A stretch of 64,000 bases of DNA from Trichaptum fuscoviolaceum (GCA_910574455.1 CAJSYZ010000004.1:2729528-2793527), one strand, 5' to 3'; numbered from the stretch's first letter, positions 46,596-58,623 are shown. The notes: generated by a model not told the origin, from the letters alone. Program-made: numbers and translations.

Positions 46596-46787
46596 ATGTA
46601 GCCAGTAAGTGGACTTATGTAGCCAGTAGTACCTGGACTAGTGTAGCCACTACAAGGACTAATGTAGCCAGTACTCGGACTAGTGTAGCAAGTACATGGA
46701 CTAGTGTAGCAAGTACATGGACTAATGTAGCCAGTACCCGGACTAGTGTAGCAAGTACATGGACTAATGTAGCCAGTAAGTGGACTT
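46596..46787 (+). repeat. 21-bp minisatellite, nine units
   Basis: Nine tandem units of the type GTGTAGCAAGTACATGGACTA / ATGTAGCCAGTACCCGGACTA, 192 bp in total (eight of 21 bp, one of 24 bp). Two unit variants (GTGTAGCAAG and ATGTAGCCAG) partly alternate. The first and last complete units are identical. On the minus strand all units stay open in one frame and encode a seven-residue repeat. It sits between the AGS pseudogene and PRP4. Confidence 0.95.
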
Positions 46788-46911
46788 ATGGACTCAGGGA
46801 CTCCGGGACAGGTGCGGGGGAACCTCGGACGAAGTAGCAGTTCCCACGGAATTATGATCAGCAAGGCCCAGGGCAAGCCAGGGGATCTACTCTCCGGAAT
46901 TCATTTACAAC

Positions 46912-48973
46912 ATGTCAGAGCTAACTCTGGACAATCTCATTGACGAGGGCGGCTATGGAGACCGTGCAAGAATTGAAAATCAGGCGTTGCTCGACGAGCT
47001 GGAACGCAAGAAGAAAGCAAGGACTATGGCCGTGCCGACCGACGATGGGCGCGTTCGAGCGCGTCTGCGGGAGATTGGAGAGCCTATAACATTATTCGGA
47101 GAGCGAGTGAGCCGCCAATGTCTATAACACGCGTTCATAGGAATGCTCATGACCTATAGCCAGCTGATCGACGAGATCGTTTAATATATGTGCTATCACA
47201 AATAAATGCTGCTCGGGGCGACGATGCTGCGGCAATGGAAACAGACTCATCGGACGAAAGTGAAGAGGAGGTAAGTGCTCAACGATACTCCTTCGCTCAT
47301 ATGCACTAAGTCGCATAAAGGTAGAAGAATTCTATACGCCAGGTTCTATTGAGCTGCTAGAAGCACGACGACGAATAGCGGAATTTTCACTGCCCAGGTC
47401 ATAGTCATGCTCCCGCTGGTTCCAACGAGGTGCTTACTGTTTCTCTTCACTGTACCCGTTTTGCAGAGCTCAAAAGCGAGTCGCCCGACAGCGCTTAGAA
47501 AGCAAGATGCCTTTACGACAAATCATCGACATTCGGAAAAAAGTCTACACTGGAGTGAAGGTAGGGAATCTTCTCGCTATTCAAGCGATTCAGACATGGC
47601 TAAAAGTATTAGAGTTTTGCAAACCTAGGCTCTCAAATAGGCGACGAACGGCCAATATCTATGGTGCGCTTCTCTCCTAATAGCCAAATACTTGCAACTG
47701 GAAGTTGGTCTGGCGGGGTGAAACTATGGAATGTTCCGAGTTGTACGCCTCTGCGATCTCTACGTGGTAAGTCCCCAGTTATTATCTTGGGACACCAGTT
47801 GCAAGCTGGAATCCGAATGAAAACAGACGAATTGTGCACTCGTCTTTCATTGTTGGTGCTCAAAATTTTATCAGTTGGTCAGAGACACGGCCTATTCACC
47901 GAGTGCAAAAAATTTCAAAACAAAACATTTGTTAGCAAAAATATGTCTGTTGTCAAGTGGTTCCCAGTTTTCAACTAGCGCCCCTTGGCAGTATGGCAAT
48001 GTTGAATTTACCAGTGTACTGAAATGATGCGCTAGGACATGGCGACCGAGTAGGGGGTCTCGCCTGGCATCCACAGGCGACATTGACACAGTCGGAAGAC
48101 ACCGTCAACCTTGTGAGCGGTGCCGGCGATTTCGCAGTACACCTTTGGTCGCTCAAGGACGAGGCACCCTTAGCAGTCATGCAAGGCCACCAAGGCCGCG
48201 TCTGCCGAACAGCATTCCACCCTTCCGGCAACTACGTTGCGTCCGCGAGTTTTGACACCAGTTGGCGACTGTGGGACGTCGTGACGCAAAAAGAGCTCCT
48301 TCTCCAGGAAGGACATTCGAAAGAGGTGTACTCGATTGAATTCCAAGACGATGGGGCTTTGATCGCCTCTGGGTATGCATCACTACCTCTGCCGTTCAGA
48401 CTGCAAACTGACTTCGAATTGTATAGAGGACTCGATGCAATCGGTCGAGTATGGGACCTCCGGACTGGGCGAACAGCCATGGTACTGGACGGACACGTAC
48501 AGGGCATATTTTCCATAGCATTCTCTCCCAACGGGTACCAGATCGCGACCGGTGCAGGCGACGACACCGTCCGTATCTGGGACATGCGGTCGCTCAAAGC
48601 ACTATACACCATCCCAGCGCATCGCTCGAATGTGGCAGACGTCCGCTTCTTCCGCGCTGCGGATTTACCAACAAAACCTGTGCAAGACGTCGAGATGACC
48701 GAGTCCAACGACGATACATCAACTGACAAGCCAAACGGGATACTTGAAAACAGTGAGGTCGAGGATAGATATCGATCTGGATTGTACCTTGCGAGTGCCG
48801 GATATGATGGCTTCGTAAAGCTATGGAGTGCAGACGACTGGCAACTTCTCCGAACTCTCACAACAGACGCTGGCAAAGTGATGTCAGTCGATCTGTCCAG
48901 CGATGGGAATCTCCTTGTATCTGGAACCTACAATCGCAACTTCCAGTTGTACTCCCCTGAGGGTGATGTGTAG
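46912..48973 (+). CDS. PRP4: U4/U6 snRNP protein PRP4 (WD40)
   Basis: Component of the U4/U6.U5 tri-snRNP needed for splicing. The N-terminal SFM/PRP4 region is present: [50 protein letters not shown] and [22 protein letters not shown]. Seven WD repeats follow, with [96 protein letters not shown] and a last repeat ending [15 protein letters not shown]. Intron 47767-48035 is about 270 nt, several times longer than usual here. The splice donor after LFGE is uncertain (GTGAGC or GTCTAT). The gene converges with MBP1. Confidence 0.92.
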
Positions 48974-49182
48974 TATCTATTGCATGTAGCATATCATGAT
49001 CATGACTATATGGATATGGATAAGTGATGTCCTAATAATACACTGTAGACTGCACTAATTGCGACACAAAGACATACACGTAGTGAGACGGACAGATACG
49101 TAAGGAGAATGCGTTAAATAATGCCATTAAGGACCAAGCATCATGTGAGAAGAAAAGAGAGAATAGACCAAAGCGCAGGATG

Positions 49183-52110
49183 TTATGCCTGCATACTGCT
49201 AACTTTTTGCATGAAGCCCGAAACTCGGCCAATGTCTATGATCTGTGACTCGCTTTGAACCGCAATAACGAGGTTTTCAAGTATCTGGAAGATGAACTTA
49301 GTATGTTAAAGAGCTCAGCAGGTAGATCAGGAACTTACATCATCAACTTTGTCGAGGGGTATATTTGTACATAACGAAACAATCTTCTTGTACTGGTATT
49401 CCTTTTCCGCACTCGCACCTTGCAGGCCCTTTAATCGGTTGGAGAGAATTTTTTCTATCCTGTCCTGGAATAGTTTCATACGTCGTAAGCGAATTAACGC
49501 GTGAGGTGAATCCGCTGTTGGCAATGGTACTTCGTTGTCAATTGTTGAAGAGAAATCAATAGCCCCCCCAATAGTCGATTGCGTTCCCCTATGTAAGAAC
49601 GCAGGGCCCGCGGAGTCCTTGTCAGCTGGTTGGCCATCAGCCTCTGTCCGTCCAGACCAGTCTACTTCGTCCTCGTCACTCAAAGCCTTTTCAGTATTTC
49701 GTATCCGCTGAACAACCTGATCTTGCTCTCCACATTTCTGTTGCCAAAGGGATATTTGTTTTCTTTGCTCCGCAAGCTCACGAGTGGCTGCACGTAAGTG
49801 CGCTTGGGTCACGTCAAACGCTTCTTGCTTCGATTTAATTTCCGATGTGAAGTCGCTGCTTAATTGTTGTATCATCGCCGTAAGATCTAAATAAAGAGTC
49901 ATATGAACAATCGAAAATAGAAGAAAGGAACAAATCTCACCTGCTATCACATCCTGACTCTTCTGCACTGGTAACGAAGGAGCCGAGCGTAGTGAAGTAA
50001 GAACATCCTCGGCTTTTATTCCAGCATTTAGCTCCTGAAATTAAATGTCTAACACCCTCTGATAGAGACTCAAAGTGGGAAGCTCCTTACGTCTGATTCC
50101 ACACCAAAATCCCCAGGTCGAAGGCCGAGTTTATTTGCAAGTTGTCGATTAGCCCCCACATCGAGAAGTGTCCGTACTAAGCTCCTGTTCCCGACCCTCG
50201 CTGCGATGTTCAATGCCGTGTCACCATGTTCATCTCGTACATCCACTATACTTCGAAAATCTGCCGCCTCGCGAACAGCGATCCAACTTAGTAGGCCCTC
50301 CAGGTAGTATTTTGCATGAGGAGCTCTGCCCTTTACGCCCGCTATAAGTGTTGCATGATGCAGCACAGATCGCTTCGCAGTGTCTATTGTCCATATTGAC
50401 GGATGTAGCAATTCGACTAATTGGTAGAACGACTGCTTGTCAAAGTTATGCGTCGATAAAATTGCACGCATCAAAGGGGTTTCTCCTTGGCAGTTCCCGC
50501 GATGGACTTCTGCACCCTGCTCAACTAAAGCTTTCACAGTTTCTATGTGAGCAAGCGATGCAGCAACATGTAACGAGGTATGGCCCATATCATCAAGCAC
50601 CACATCCCAGTCAATGGTCGGTTCAACGCCAGAAACTGGAGCCGAACCCCCGAAAGCTTCCCGAATGTGGAACATCACTACTTGCGCATCATCTCCTGTG
50701 CAAATTGCAGACATGATAGCTGCGCGGCGAGGGTCCTTGAGGGCCTCTGCTTTGTCGCCGCCTCTGGGATAGTGAGGCTTAGTCGACAAGCGAATGGTAC
50801 GATCAGTCCCTTCAGTACGTCGACCATCGACAGGTAAAGACGAGGAGCTGTCTGTTCTTGCTATGCCATTGGTATGAGGTTGAGGAGTAGAAGTTTGAGC
50901 CCTTAATTGCGCAGGAGCTTGTGCATTATACTGCTGATGAAAATTGGGATCAGTTCGCGCACGTTTCGCAGGTGACGGTTGATCTCCGTTCGCTCGGCTC
51001 TCTGAAGGGGCAGTGGATGAAGGTCGTGGGATATCCGTGACATTATTATTTCTGGCTTGTCCTGAAAGGCGAGACATTGCGTAGCCGCCGTTCTGAACCT
51101 TGCCCATCTCGATATCGCTGTCTGTTCGCGTTCTTTTCAGAGCATGGGCAGTATGCGAGGAAGCACCAGGGGAGGGTTGAGAGGATGCAAATCCAGGAAG
51201 CAGTCCCTGAAACTGCGCGCTTCCACCAGGGCTAGCAGCGGAAGCAGGTCGTGCGCCAAGCGAAGTCGTTGATGGAGTAAAGAGTCCTTGCGCTCGGCCC
51301 TGGTTGAGCAATCGTAAAGCTGAACCGGGCATTATGGGAGCTGGACCAAGCTGATTTGGAGACATAGTGTGGGCCGGAATATAGGGAGGTAAATTAGAGC
51401 TACCGACATTTGGATACGATGCTGCAGCTGAAAGGGGGCGTGGCCCGTTCATTGAAGACATGTTTGGCAAAGGGTTGGGCAGGCCTTGCATCGATTGTTG
51501 ATTGGGGATGAATTCGAAGAGCGGTGATAAAAGGGAACCAATCCCATATTGCACTGAGAGCTCCCGTCCACGTTCTAATGGAATCCTGGTGATCGAAGAA
51601 GTAAGCACCGAATCATAGATTAATGCAGGAATAACAAGAAGCAAGAGTTCGCGTCATAGCTCGACGCGCTAATATTCGATCGGAACGGCCAGAAGATAAA
51701 GGAAGTGATTTGTTACGCACCAGGTCCCTTGATATTTTCCATATCCACCTTGGACGATCTCATGCTTGCCAGGCAATACTTCCTTCTCCAATATTTTTGT
51801 TCGTCGACCTTTATCGACACCGGCTACCTTCAGGATCTGCGTAGCGTTCACGTAGGAGTCTGCGCGTCTGCGCATGACTGCAATACCACGGACCATGCAT
51901 TCATAGACCTGATATTAACCCAATGAAAACAAGAGGGGGGGTTTGAGAAGAAAACATCGCGTCAGTATAGGCAAGACGCGACCGTGGCACTATGCTCGTC
52001 GTGTCGCGGTACAGCATTTTTGCACTCACCTGCACCGAAGAATATACAGCATTATATATTTTCACGGACGCTGGTTGTTGACCCGACATTTGGCGGGCGA
52101 CGCTCTCCAT
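49183..52110 (-). CDS. MBP1: APSES transcription factor, MBF subunit MBP1-like
   Basis: DNA-binding subunit of the MBF G1/S factor. Exon 1 encodes [20 protein letters not shown] (start at 52089, or at 52110 for [10 protein letters not shown]). Exon 2 carries the KilA-N/APSES domain [44 protein letters not shown] to [15 protein letters not shown], followed by [15 protein letters not shown] long Ser/Pro-rich linker precedes ankyrin repeats ([63 protein letters not shown]). The C-terminal coiled coil and Swi6-binding part follow, with a last exon [25 protein letters not shown]. Domain order and C-terminus are those of Mbp1/Res1/2. Confidence 0.92.
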
Positions 52111-52168
52111 GACGAATGCTCTGTCGCTGTGCGCTGTGCACTTCGTGTCGGGAACGGGCCTGAAGGGA

Positions 52169-52174
52169 ACGCGT
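52169..52174. promoter_or_regulatory. MCB-like box (ACGCGT) upstream of MBP1
   Basis: ACGCGT lies about 60-80 nt upstream of the two candidate MBP1 starts. ACGCGT is the site bound by MBF, so autoregulation is possible. A chance occurrence is not excluded. Confidence 0.3.
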
Positions 52175-52458
52175 GTGACCAAATACACCCAAACACCTCA
52201 TTGACGCGCGCATCCGAAGCAGAACGTTTTCGGAAAACATCCAGAACGAATTCCGAAAACGCCGGCCTTCAATCATGAAAAATGTAACATAGTTTCAAGT
52301 AATATTTTGTATGTGTAGAGTTTTCTAAAGACGGGGTCGAGTGATTGCGGAATTGCGAGGAACGGAGCTCTCGTCGTATATTGACCAAAGCTTAATACAA
52401 TCCTGATATACAAGATGCAAAGTAATACACAAACTCAATAATGATAAGAAAAAGAAAC

Positions 52459-53928
52459 TCAATCATCACTGACAGGGCCATCCTGCAGTTCCGGATCATT
52501 TTCTTCTTCATCGTCATTACCATTCTCTTCCTCTTCCTCTTCATCATCCTCTTCGTCCTCGTCACTCTCTTCACTCTCACTTTCATTGAATGTGAGAGAG
52601 ATGAATTCGTCGCCGATTTTAGCATTATCGCCTGTAATAGGTGGCTGAGAAGCTGGTAATGGGTCAGTATAAGCGGAGCCAATCTCTGAAGATGACAATA
52701 GAGCGGTAGATTGAGCAGACGCCTTCGCAGTGTTAGCATCTGCTCTTCGCTTGTTCGCCCGAATAACATGAGGTAGCTTGCACTTCGGGTTCGGACAAGT
52801 GCCCTTCTCGGCGAAGTCTGGGCACTCCCTTACATGTTGCTTGTCACAGTCAACGCCCTTGTCGCAGTAACCTAGCACAGCAAAGTCACGGCAGACACCA
52901 TCACGAGGACCAACGCGCACATGGGGAAACGGGCAGTTGTCACCCTTCATACAGCGACCATTGTTGGCGAAGTGCACACAGAGTGGCGTACGTTCTGGAA
53001 TAGCGTCATGGGAAAGGGAACAGGTCTCAGCAGTATTTGGGCAGTTTCCTTGTAAGAAAGGCCAGCATATTGCAATCTGGATGGATCGTGCTTATAGGGA
53101 CAAGTCCGCCCACTTGAGCAGACACCTAAGAAGAATAGTCAGCAATAACAGACATTGCATTGACTCAGCAAAGTCAGCGCATTGAGAAGAGTCCACGAAC
53201 CGGTCGTAGAGAACCGCGGGCATTGTTTATCGACATACTTCATAGACTTCACGGACTTTCGACCCATCCTAATGACTTGCAGTCAATTAGAGTTTCAGGG
53301 ATGAAAATATGACAAGTACATACCTCATGGGCTTCCGACCGTTAGTCAACGTCATATTTTGATTGTGAGGCATACGACGTGAAGAAGTCGGTTTGTAAGG
53401 TCGCTGAGTTGATCGTGATCCTGGGAAGCTTCTGGGGTACTTGGGCCTTGGGGGTTTGACAGGCTTAAAAACAGGGTTGCTTGGTGCTGCTTTAGCTACT
53501 GTAAAGTTTTGAATGTCACCAAGAGATCATCCGTATCGGATGGTGAGATCAACGCACGATCTTTTCTAACCAGACTTTTCCCTGAAGACTGGAAGGCTAC
53601 TCCATCTATGACTACCTCGCGCGCCTGATCAGTACTTGCAGGAAGCTTTGCAACAGACGTAGATGCAATAGAGGACTGAGGAGCAGATTTCAGTGAAGGT
53701 GGTTTCGGGGCACCAAATGGCTTTGGCGGCGGCTTATAGTTTGGGTTCACATAGGAATGGTTACGACCCGCAAAATACGTTTTGGAACTTGTAGGTGCAC
53801 TAGACTTGTGACGGTTTATAGCACCTTCACTATATTCAGTATCGATGTTATCCGAATGTAAGGCTCATTGAATTACCTGTAAGACGAGCTATCTCGGCCC
53901 TAAGAGCCTCTTCTGTAGTTGTTGACAT
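52459..53928 (-). CDS. CCCH zinc-finger protein, ZC3H3/Red5-like
   Basis: Predicted nuclear RNA-binding protein. ZC3H3 and its fission-yeast relative Red5 act in poly(A) RNA handling and export. Exons read MSTTTEEALRAEIARLTG, a Pro/Lys-rich linker (NPNYKPPPKPFGAPKPPSL), then a tandem array of five CCCH fingers: C...C.SGRTCPYKHDP, C...NCPNT..TCSLSHD, CVHFANNGRCMKGDNCPFPHV, CRDFAVLGYCDKGVDCDKQHV and CPDFAEKGTCPNPKCKLPHV. A long acidic tail (ESEESDEDEEDDEEEEEE) ends the protein. Number and spacing of fingers fit the ZC3H3 group. About five introns. Confidence 0.82.
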
Positions 53929-54535
53929 TGTCGCTACCGAAAGTTATGGGAGTTGAGCAACAAGAGTCGGGTCACGGTGGAGGGGCATGTCAGCCTGCTA
54001 CTAGCGTGCTTAGTCAGAGTCTTCAAGTTGAACTTGAACGTGGGAACTGAACACTGGCATATCTCGCATTTTGTCCGTTTTTTTCTCCCTTACACTCACT
54101 CACACTCGAATCGCGAATCGCAGAGAGATATTTGCATGGTAAGTACCGAGATATACTTCCCATTAGAACAATGTAACTGATAATGTGCTGTAGTGAACTG
54201 TGTCTCCTGCAGAAATTCTCATGTAGCGGTATTCGTGCTGCTCTCTCCGAACGTGGAGAATGCGCACATCAAAGGATATATTTAGGAAGAACGTCAAGAT
54301 AATCGTTCATGACCAATTTATTATCGGGAGAGCTAGCTATTACAGTCAAATAGACAACATCTTTTCAAGACCCTGAATAACCGTCACAAGGAATACAACT
54401 GTTACAAAACAAATGATGAAGAGAAAGAAATCTGCAGATTGTAACCAAAGATGATTTTAGAAAGTGGCAACGAGTCCTGGAGGATACCATCTCAATTAGT
54501 AACATAATATTTATAACTCTGTGCCAGCATACTCA

Positions 54536-54712
54536 CTATTTGCTTCCAGTGTAGAAGATGCAGTCGGGGGCGTGTGCATTACGCCAGCTGCAATGGCAAC
54601 ACTGTGGGTAGCTCTTGTCTGCCGGATCCTGTTGACCTCCATTGATTTTCCCCGAGTTAGAAGGGGCAGAGGAAGTGGCGGACGTAGCAAGGGTCTTCTT
54701 GAATGCGTCCAT
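54536..54712 (-). CDS. Small cysteine-containing protein, 58 residues, unknown
   Basis: Starts MDAFKKTLATSATSSAPSNSGK and ends with a compact Cys/His part (YPQCCHCSWRNAHAPDCIFYTGSK). A TATAAA box (minus strand, 54830-54835) lies 118 nt upstream of this ATG, which supports a real, possibly strongly expressed gene. The four cysteines and one histidine could bind a metal, but there are too few for a classical metallothionein. It has no signal peptide and no CaaX end, so it is not a mating pheromone precursor. A GTGAGT at the stop codon could be a splice donor, but splicing to the next acceptor still gives TAG. Confidence 0.5.
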   Translation of the reverse strand: MDAFKKTLATSATSSAPSNSGKINGGQQDPADKSYPQCCHCSWRNAHAPDCIFYTGSK

Positions 54713-54829
54713 GTCGCAGTGATTGATGATCAAGATGAAAGTTAAGCTGTTGGAAGAGGGTGCAAAAGATGAAGACTACTGAATGGATTAGTCGAGTTGA
54801 TAATTCCTTCCGGTGCTGAAGGTCCCGCC

Positions 54830-54835
54830 TTTATA
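54830..54835 (-). promoter_or_regulatory. TATA box of the small cysteine-containing gene
   Basis: TATAAA on the minus strand, 118 nt upstream of the ATG at 54712. Confidence 0.45.
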
Positions 54836-55481
54836 GCCTCCAGCGATGAGTGTGATTATCGCCGTGGACAAAGTACACTTCATCCACATTTGCTTCCGTC
54901 GGGTGGCTTTGTGGTTGAACCACATTTGGGGATGCATTAAGCGTCGCACAATTGCCTCCGCTGTCTAGAAACCACATCTGCCTCTAAGCGGGATGGGAAC
55001 AAAGGTCGCAATGATGGACAGAGTCCATTGTGTCTAAGAAGTATTGGCGACAATCCCGCCGAGATTCACTTAGGTGAAGTTGCCTTTGTCTTCGGTAGTC
55101 TACAGAAGGAGTTGGCATAGTTAGCAGCACGCTTCGACATTTGCATGTCGTATTTGAGAAGAGGTCTTCTGTGCATAAGCGTATATATAAATCGATGGAT
55201 CGACTGTACAGTTAGTTATATAGATGTTGTGTCAAGTTTCGGCACCTTTTGTCGATCCGGAAATTTGCGAATTTCCAAGCACTTCAAGTTATTAACCGTC
55301 CGAGACCTTCAGTCGCGAGTTGAAGATGGTTGAACCGCAGCATTCAATGCTGTTTAGCAGAAAATTACATTCCAGTATCTGATAGTACAGTTATTCACAT
55401 CAATATTTAGCAGTGGTATTTGACCGGTATAACGAAGAAGTCATCCATTTCCGTACTTCTTAGATTACTCCTCACCTTCCT
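54836..55481. other. Intergenic, nothing recognised
   Basis: About 650 bp. It contains the distal promoter of the small minus-strand gene and the 3' flank of the dihydroxyacetone kinase gene. No repeats or RNA genes were seen. Confidence 0.4.
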
Positions 55482-57782
55482 TCACGACTGAATGCTCTCA
55501 AGGATGACCTTAACGCCCCAAGCGCCAGGGTCCGCAACCTTCTCTGCCTTCAGGTGATCACTTCCCAAGTACGCGCTCCTACCCGCCTTTGCCTCGAGCT
55601 CCTTCGTCGCTTGTGCAGCCGCCGCAGCCGCCTTGACAGCTTCGGCGAATCCGGAGGATGACAGTGTCTGTACGAAAGCGGCGAGCGGGTCGACGAGCGT
55701 CCGGGAGGGTGGTCGCGCGCGTGTGTATGTGTAAAGTCTCTTGAGTGCAAGCGTGAGGGCGGTAGACCAGACTTCTGGTGTTGCCGTTGAGCCGCCGTTT
55801 TGTGAAGCGGTCACGAGGCCCTGAGCTAAGGAGGAGAAGAAGATCCTGCACGCCTATGAGACAGACTGTCCAATTTCACAATTAAATAAACATACGAATA
55901 CAGTGCGCCGCTCGTGCCACCCATCTGCTCTTCTGTTTGCTTTGCAATTGCTAACGTCGCTCCGATGACATCCGCGCCGTTGATATTTCCGTTCTTGATT
56001 TCGCTTAAAACACCTGAATTCAAGCGCATATAATGTTTAGACACCGCATTTTAGTGCGGCTTCTGTGGCTCACCTTCAGCACCAGCCTTCAATGTAAGAC
56101 CGCAATCTCCGTCACCGGCGATATTATCCATCTGGGTGATCACTGGTTCAGCCTCGATGAGCGCATTACAGGCTTTCGCAATCGCGTCCGCGAATGCCGT
56201 CCCATCAAGTGCTGAGATTTTCGGGTGGCTGCTCGTTTTGAGGTCTAAGCTCTCCGCTGACGGCGCAGAGACGGCGTTAGAGACTGGACTTGGAGGAGGG
56301 GAAGATGAAGACCATTTCCATCCGGGAACTTCTGTCTTCTCCTCAAGAAGAGACAAGATGTCTTGTGTTGAAGGTGCGCTGGACTCGCCCGCACGGGGTA
56401 GAAGGAGAAGTGTTAGAGAAAATCCTGGCATATTCAAGCTTGTCTTTAAACAGCCATGTTAGTAAGTAGCATCGGCTAAAAGCACTTCTGAAGACGGACC
56501 ATGAAGCTTCCAACCAGGACTTTGTGCACTTTCGCCTTGCCCTCAAGTTGCTGCACTGCCTCACCAGCAACACCGCTGAGCTCAAGCTCACTCAGGCCAC
56601 CAAGATTGTTAACGAGGAGTACGACTTCATCAGACCCATCGTTTTTAAACGGCACGAACGAGCGATCAGGGTCGGAGGTCGAAGTAATAAGTTCAAGGAG
56701 CTGCTTGATGAGGGAATGGAGAGGTGGGATCGGGGAGAGGCGGGTGAAACCTGACTCATTGTGGATTCCCATCCCTACTTCGACTTCAGTCGATGAGAGA
56801 TGTGAAGTTGAGGGCTCCGTTCCCGGTACCTATAATTCGTCCCCAATTGATCAGAGCGTTTTGCAGAAGTGGATACAGGGCACTTGCATGGCAATGTTCA
56901 AGCCCCACTCCGATGGTACCGAGGCGCGTTGAGACCCACTGAGCAACGTTGTAGACCTCGTCAAGGCTCGCACCCCGACCAGCCAATGCGCCGGCAATCT
57001 TATACACAAGTACAGTCCCTGCAAGACCACGGCGACCAACGATGCTGCCCTGAGCTCGACCGACAGAAACATCGTCTCCAACGATGACGAACTTAAGCCG
57101 ATCGATCTTGTCGGGATGTGAAGCGGCGTAGTTCTCCTTCGCGAGACCAAAATTGAGCACGTCGCCCGTGTAGTTCCTGGTGGACACAAGCTGGTTATAT
57201 GCACTGCCCCTGGGTAGACGCAAGAGGAGACTCACTTCACGACAATGAGAATTCTAGCAAGAGTTTGGTCAGGAAGCGTATGTCATCGGATAACGATGGC
57301 TACCCACCCCTTTTCATTGTCCACGAGCTCAATGCCTCGCCTTACTTGTGATGCGTTGGGGGACGCAAAGACGTTTCCACAGACGGCGGCTATCATCCGC
57401 ATCTACATTCAGTTTCTCATACTTCCAAATTTCAAGTAACTGGCAATACCATTTAGTATTCCCTTGCCTTTGAAAACCGTTTGTTACAAATTATTGTGAA
57501 AGAGGGGATGATTTTACGTACCGACGAACCCTGCATGCGCAGGCTCATGCCCAGCACCACCACCGCAAACTATGGCAACCTTGGAACGATCCGGGTTCGC
57601 CTGGTAAAGCACTGCCCACAGCAACAATTCTGTCAATGCTCGGTTCTCTCTGCTAAAGTGAATGAGCTACCTTTATTCGTAGCATCGAGCTTTACCGCCG
57701 GGTTGGTCAGGCACAAGCCTTTGAGCGAATCAACGACCACAGACGAAGGCGAGTTGAGAAGGTGTTTGTCCGAGCCGAGCAT
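55482..57782 (-). CDS. DAK1: Dihydroxyacetone kinase (DhaK-DhaL, ATP-dependent)
   Basis: Cytosolic kinase converting dihydroxyacetone to its phosphate, for glycerol use and detoxification. The start MLGSDKHLLNSPSSVVVDSLKGLC at 57782 is used; an upstream ATG near 57872 lies in another frame. The DhaK domain shows KVAIVCGGGAGHEPAHAGFVG, IVKNYTGDVLNFGLA, VIVGDDVSVGR, RGLAGTVLVYKIAGA, the covalent-His block VGMGIHNESG, LVNNLGGLSELEL and LNMPGFSLTLL. A Ser/Pro linker leads to the DhaL domain with the metal-binding DNIAGDGDCG and TEEQMGGTSGALYS. About eight exons and 590 residues, the usual fungal fused form. Confidence 0.93.
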
Positions 57783-58158
57783 CGTTCAAAATGTATTGAT
57801 AACTCTGTTCGTCGCCGCTGACCAGCTTTTGTAGGTGCTCGGGAGACGGGGTCGCTGCCGCCCGTGCCATTGGAGGCGGGTATATATATGAGGTTGAACG
57901 ATTACACGGCCAAGACCAAGATTGGGCAGGGAGCTGAGCAGCTGATCTACCCCGCCGGTTATTAGTATGTCGTACCTATTTTACAGAAATCTGCGTTCGA
58001 GACCTTCGGTACAGTTACAGGAGTGCGATAATCTATGCAGGGCGAAAGCGGTACAATGAATAAACGAGTAAGTATGAGCGGACGAAGCGGACGACTGGCA
58101 CAATGGCGACCAAAACAAATGCATGACAGACAACAGAAAGACTCGACAAATACACACT

Positions 58159-58623
58159 TTACTCTCCGTACACATCCTCGCCGGACTCCCATAGGTTGTT
58201 CTGCTCTGTAAGCTCGTCCCTCAGCAATGTCTCCGACTTTGTTGCGGTCGTCAACCCGGCGGCCTTCAGTCGTGATAACGCGGACAAGCACCAGTTCTGA
58301 CAACTCCAGTCGGGCCTGTGTCGGTACACCGGAATGTCTTTGAGAATCTCTTCGGCTTTCTCGATGTCGTTTTTGTGGATGGTGCCGACTCTGACTGCGC
58401 CACGGAACCCCTCAGCCTTGGTGAAATCAGTTACTACGTGGATGGTGTCGAACATATACGTGTCGATGTTGCCTATCACTTGGTAGACTTGCGCTTCGCG
58501 GAAGTTGTCTTTTTCGTGGAAGAGTATGGCCCAGTGGAACGGAAGAGTGTTGTCCTCAGAGGCCCCGCCTCTGTGGATCTGCCGGACGATGACCTCTAGG
58601 CGCTGGGACGGCGACAACGACAT
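58159..58623 (-). CDS. Unknown single-exon protein, 154 residues
   Basis: Intact frame from MSLSPSQRLEVIVRQIHRGG to ENLWESGEDVYGE-like acidic end. The core has LPFHWAILFHEKD, AQVYQVIGNIDTYMFDTIHVV, RVGTIHKNDIEKAEEILKDIPVY and DWSCQNWCLSALSRLKAAG. A buried-looking His early (FHWAILF) and a Cys late (SCQNWC) recall the circularly permuted NlpC/P60-like papain folds (PPPDE, LRAT types), and similar short proteins are common in agaricomycetes. This is a structural guess, not a recognised family. It sits between DAK1 and CCZ1, all on the same strand. Confidence 0.65.
   Translation of the reverse strand: MSLSPSQRLEVIVRQIHRGGASEDNTLPFHWAILFHEKDNFREAQVYQVIGNIDTYMFDTIHVVTDFTKAEGFRGAVRVGTIHKNDIEKAEEILKDIPVYRHRPDWSCQNWCLSALSRLKAAGLTTATKSETLLRDELTEQNNLWESGEDVYGE

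Noticed and set aside
47767..48035. 45-codon open stretch ([16 protein letters not shown]...) inside the long PRP4 intron
   Set aside because: An open run of this length is not unlikely by chance, and splicing it out gives the expected [16 protein letters not shown] junction. No start codon or paired splice sites were evident.
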